Shown here: piece by piece, positions 62,801 to 64,000 of the stretch
Position numbering within the stretch: the first letter of the stretch is position 1
Layout: the number at the start of each line of letters is the position of its first letter
DNA from: Hevea brasiliensis
Lineage: Eukaryota; Streptophyta; Magnoliopsida; Malpighiales; Euphorbiaceae
DNA length: 64,000 bases
Assembly: GCF_030052815.1 (NCBI RefSeq)
Contig: NC_079507.1
Span: 64,187,144 to 64,251,143 of the forward strand
Direction of reading: 5' to 3'
Notes under the pieces: generated by a model
What the model saw: the letters and a program-made list of their open reading frames with translations, nothing else
What the model was told of the DNA's origin: nothing
The model's database searches: none
Program-made: the position numbers and the translations under genes

Positions 62801-64000
62801 ATCTTGCTCCATGTTTTGGGGTAAGACTTCATCTTTGGCCTGAAAAGGCAAAACTGACTTCAGACTTGGCTGCAAGTAAACGGGTTGTAGAAGTAACATC
62901 AAAGTTGGTGAAGATTCCTTCACGTCCAGCACCAAGACAGGTATTAAATACTTATTATTTTCTGGTAGGAAAATTTTATATTACTGGATCAGATGCTGCC
63001 TATTATTCTATATGCTTCTTTATTTCTTGTTCCTTGTAATGGTGAATCTTACAGTTTGTTAGTAAGTGGAGATTTAATGTTTTCTGCCTTCATAGATTGG
63101 TTGGTTAAACAATTGTCGAGTGATAGACTTACTGTATTTTCTGAATTTTCTGCTTGTTTATCAGATGGAACCTGGTAGTCAGACTGAGCAAGCACCTCCA
63201 TCTGCTGTACTTTGTTTGAGTCCAGAGGAGATGCAGGGTTTCAGATTCCTGACTATCTCTGTTGCTCCTCGTCCGGTATTATTTTCCTTCATTCTTTTTC
63301 ATGATCTTTCCTTTTTCTAAACATTAGTGGAATCTGCCTAAGATAGGTTTCTTGTATTATTTTAGTTGTCTGCTTTAATCTTTTACTTATCTCATGGGTT
63401 ACCCTCTGTAGGCATGTATTCTGAAACTATGCAATTTTTTACACTGTCGATGACAGTAAATATAACGTAGGAGGATCGTATATGTATTTGGAGCTGCAAA
63501 TAAATTGCAAAAGCTCAGGCTTTCAAGCTTCCAAAGTGAATAAAATTGGCTACACATTATTTTCTGGCTTGTCTACCTAACCTGAGCTGGCCAGAGTTTG
63601 GCTTGAGTGGGCCTTTGACCAGGCTTATCAAGCATCTATGTAATTTTGCATTAGCTTTGAATACTACTGTTTCTAAAGTTTGCATCTTCACCCATATGTG
63701 TGCTTGCTGTATAATATCCAGTAACATGTAAATGACCTATCCTTTATTTTTTCCTGCAATGATGCAATTAGCATGTGAATCATATGCCGTGGTTTTGCCA
63801 ATTTGCTATTTCCCTATTAGCAAATTAGTCACTGGAAATTTTTATTAGGCTACTTATCATTTTTACACAGTAAACTAAGGAATATTTGTATTACGCTTTT
63901 TGGCACAGCATTTATTTTTATTTTTATATTTTTTCCCTTGAATTGTGCAGCTACTCCCGTCTGATGATATACTTTGAAATGTTGTGAATAATTGACATGT
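56869..64000 (+). CDS. PGAP1-like GPI inositol-deacylase, 5' part (continues past window)
   Basis: Exons: 56869-57159, 58630-58878, 59570-59760, 59844-60015, 60634-60771, 60847-61036, 62148-62293, 62764-62940, 63165-63275. Together they encode 555 aa in frame; further exons lie beyond 64000. PGAP1/Bst1 enzymes sit in the ER membrane and remove the acyl chain from inositol of GPI anchors, allowing export of GPI-anchored proteins. Visible features are an N-terminal membrane anchor at about residues 7-30 ([18 protein letters not shown]), the family motif [17 protein letters not shown] with the GC-donor intron after Gln97, [20 protein letters not shown], and the lipase nucleophile GHSMGG with Ser213. 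It then has LSTPHQSPP and [13 protein letters not shown]. The start Met gives MQGFRAKL directly before the anchor. The C-terminal multi-membrane region is not in the window. Intron 1 carries a LINE fragment. Confidence 0.92.
57159..57165 (+). other. GC splice donor, intron 1 of the PGAP1-like gene
   Basis: The boundary is AAGCAG|GCAAGG, spliced to TTACAG|GTAAGA at 58630 to give SYKQVRS, the conserved sequence. Using the nearby GT at 57165 would create an immediate in-frame stop (AGG TAA). This is a second, independent GC-AG intron in the window. Confidence 0.85.
57304..57311 (+). repeat. Candidate 8-bp target duplication of truncated LINE
   Basis: TAGTTATA here and at 57647-57654 brackets the LINE fragment. 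It is short and partly overlaps element sequence on the right side, so it is less secure than the 16-bp duplication of the other copy. Confidence 0.6.
57312..57646 (-). mobile_element. 5'-truncated RTE LINE fragment in PGAP1-like intron 1
   Basis: About 335 bp matching the 3' end of the LINE at 48337-48666 (shared AAGTCGGCT, TGTCTAACTGGAGCCTC, CTTCACATGACCAAACCACC) in the same orientation. It begins at the same TCAACTCAAC end and stops abruptly, a typical 5' truncation. A few small insertions and deletions separate the copies. Confidence 0.88.

Noticed and set aside
63951..63977. Possible exon of the PGAP1-like gene after a GTGCAG acceptor
   Set aside because: In the required phase it stops after eight codons (LLPSDDIL) and does not resemble the family. 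The next true exon is probably beyond the window.
1..64000. CRISPR arrays, rRNA genes and known conserved miRNA precursors
   Set aside because: None seen. The repeats are transposon- or microsatellite-type, and no sequence of the conserved plant miRNAs I could recall was recognised on either strand.

Overview
The window is nuclear DNA of a flowering plant, most likely a core eudicot. The evidence is split genes with GT-AG (and two GC-AG) introns, very AT-rich spacers, plant-type gene families and plant transposon classes. The protein sequences look rosid-like and perhaps Malpighiales, but that placement is inference. There are no bacterial features, CRISPR arrays, rRNA or convincing tRNA genes.

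Four protein-coding genes could be modelled exon by exon, and every joint keeps frame. (1) 5537-10451, minus: a GT31 beta-1,3-galactosyltransferase close to Arabidopsis B3GALT14, 7 exons, 346 aa. (2) 11290-27751, minus: a homologue of IDM1/ROS4, the PHD-finger GNAT histone acetyltransferase of active DNA demethylation, 8 exons, 1361 aa. (3) 47181-55232, plus: a tandem-domain DJ-1/PfpI protein (DJ1A/DJ1B type), 8 exons, 436 aa. (4) 56869 to beyond the right edge, plus: a PGAP1-like GPI inositol-deacylase, of which the first 9 exons (555 aa) are visible. Genes 1-3 appear to be an old neighbourhood also present on Arabidopsis chromosome 3.

Layout: 1-5.5 kb is gene-free AT-rich DNA with TAA microsatellites. 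5.5-27.8 kb holds two co-oriented minus-strand genes with large introns carrying transposon relics. 27.8-32.9 kb is the upstream region of IDM1. 32.9-44.6 kb is a nested transposon block: a decayed CACTA-type DNA transposon (3-bp target duplication ACT) split by two solo-LTR-like insertions of about 3.9 and 3.6 kb, each with its own 5-bp target duplication. 44.6-47.2 kb is spacer. The DJ-1 gene follows, with a near full-length but mutated RTE-type LINE in antisense in intron 2, bounded by a perfect 16-bp target duplication. A broken copy of DJ-1 exon 2 lies between DJ-1 and the PGAP1-like gene, and a 5'-truncated copy of the same LINE sits in PGAP1 intron 1.

The genes do not form a pathway: Golgi glycosylation, chromatin antisilencing, carbonyl/redox defence and ER GPI-anchor remodelling. 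I found no convincing novel system. The most informative content is the dated nesting of transposons, the DJ-1 duplication relic, two GC-AG introns, a possible dual-start DJ-1 and loss of the canonical DJ-1 histidine in both domains.
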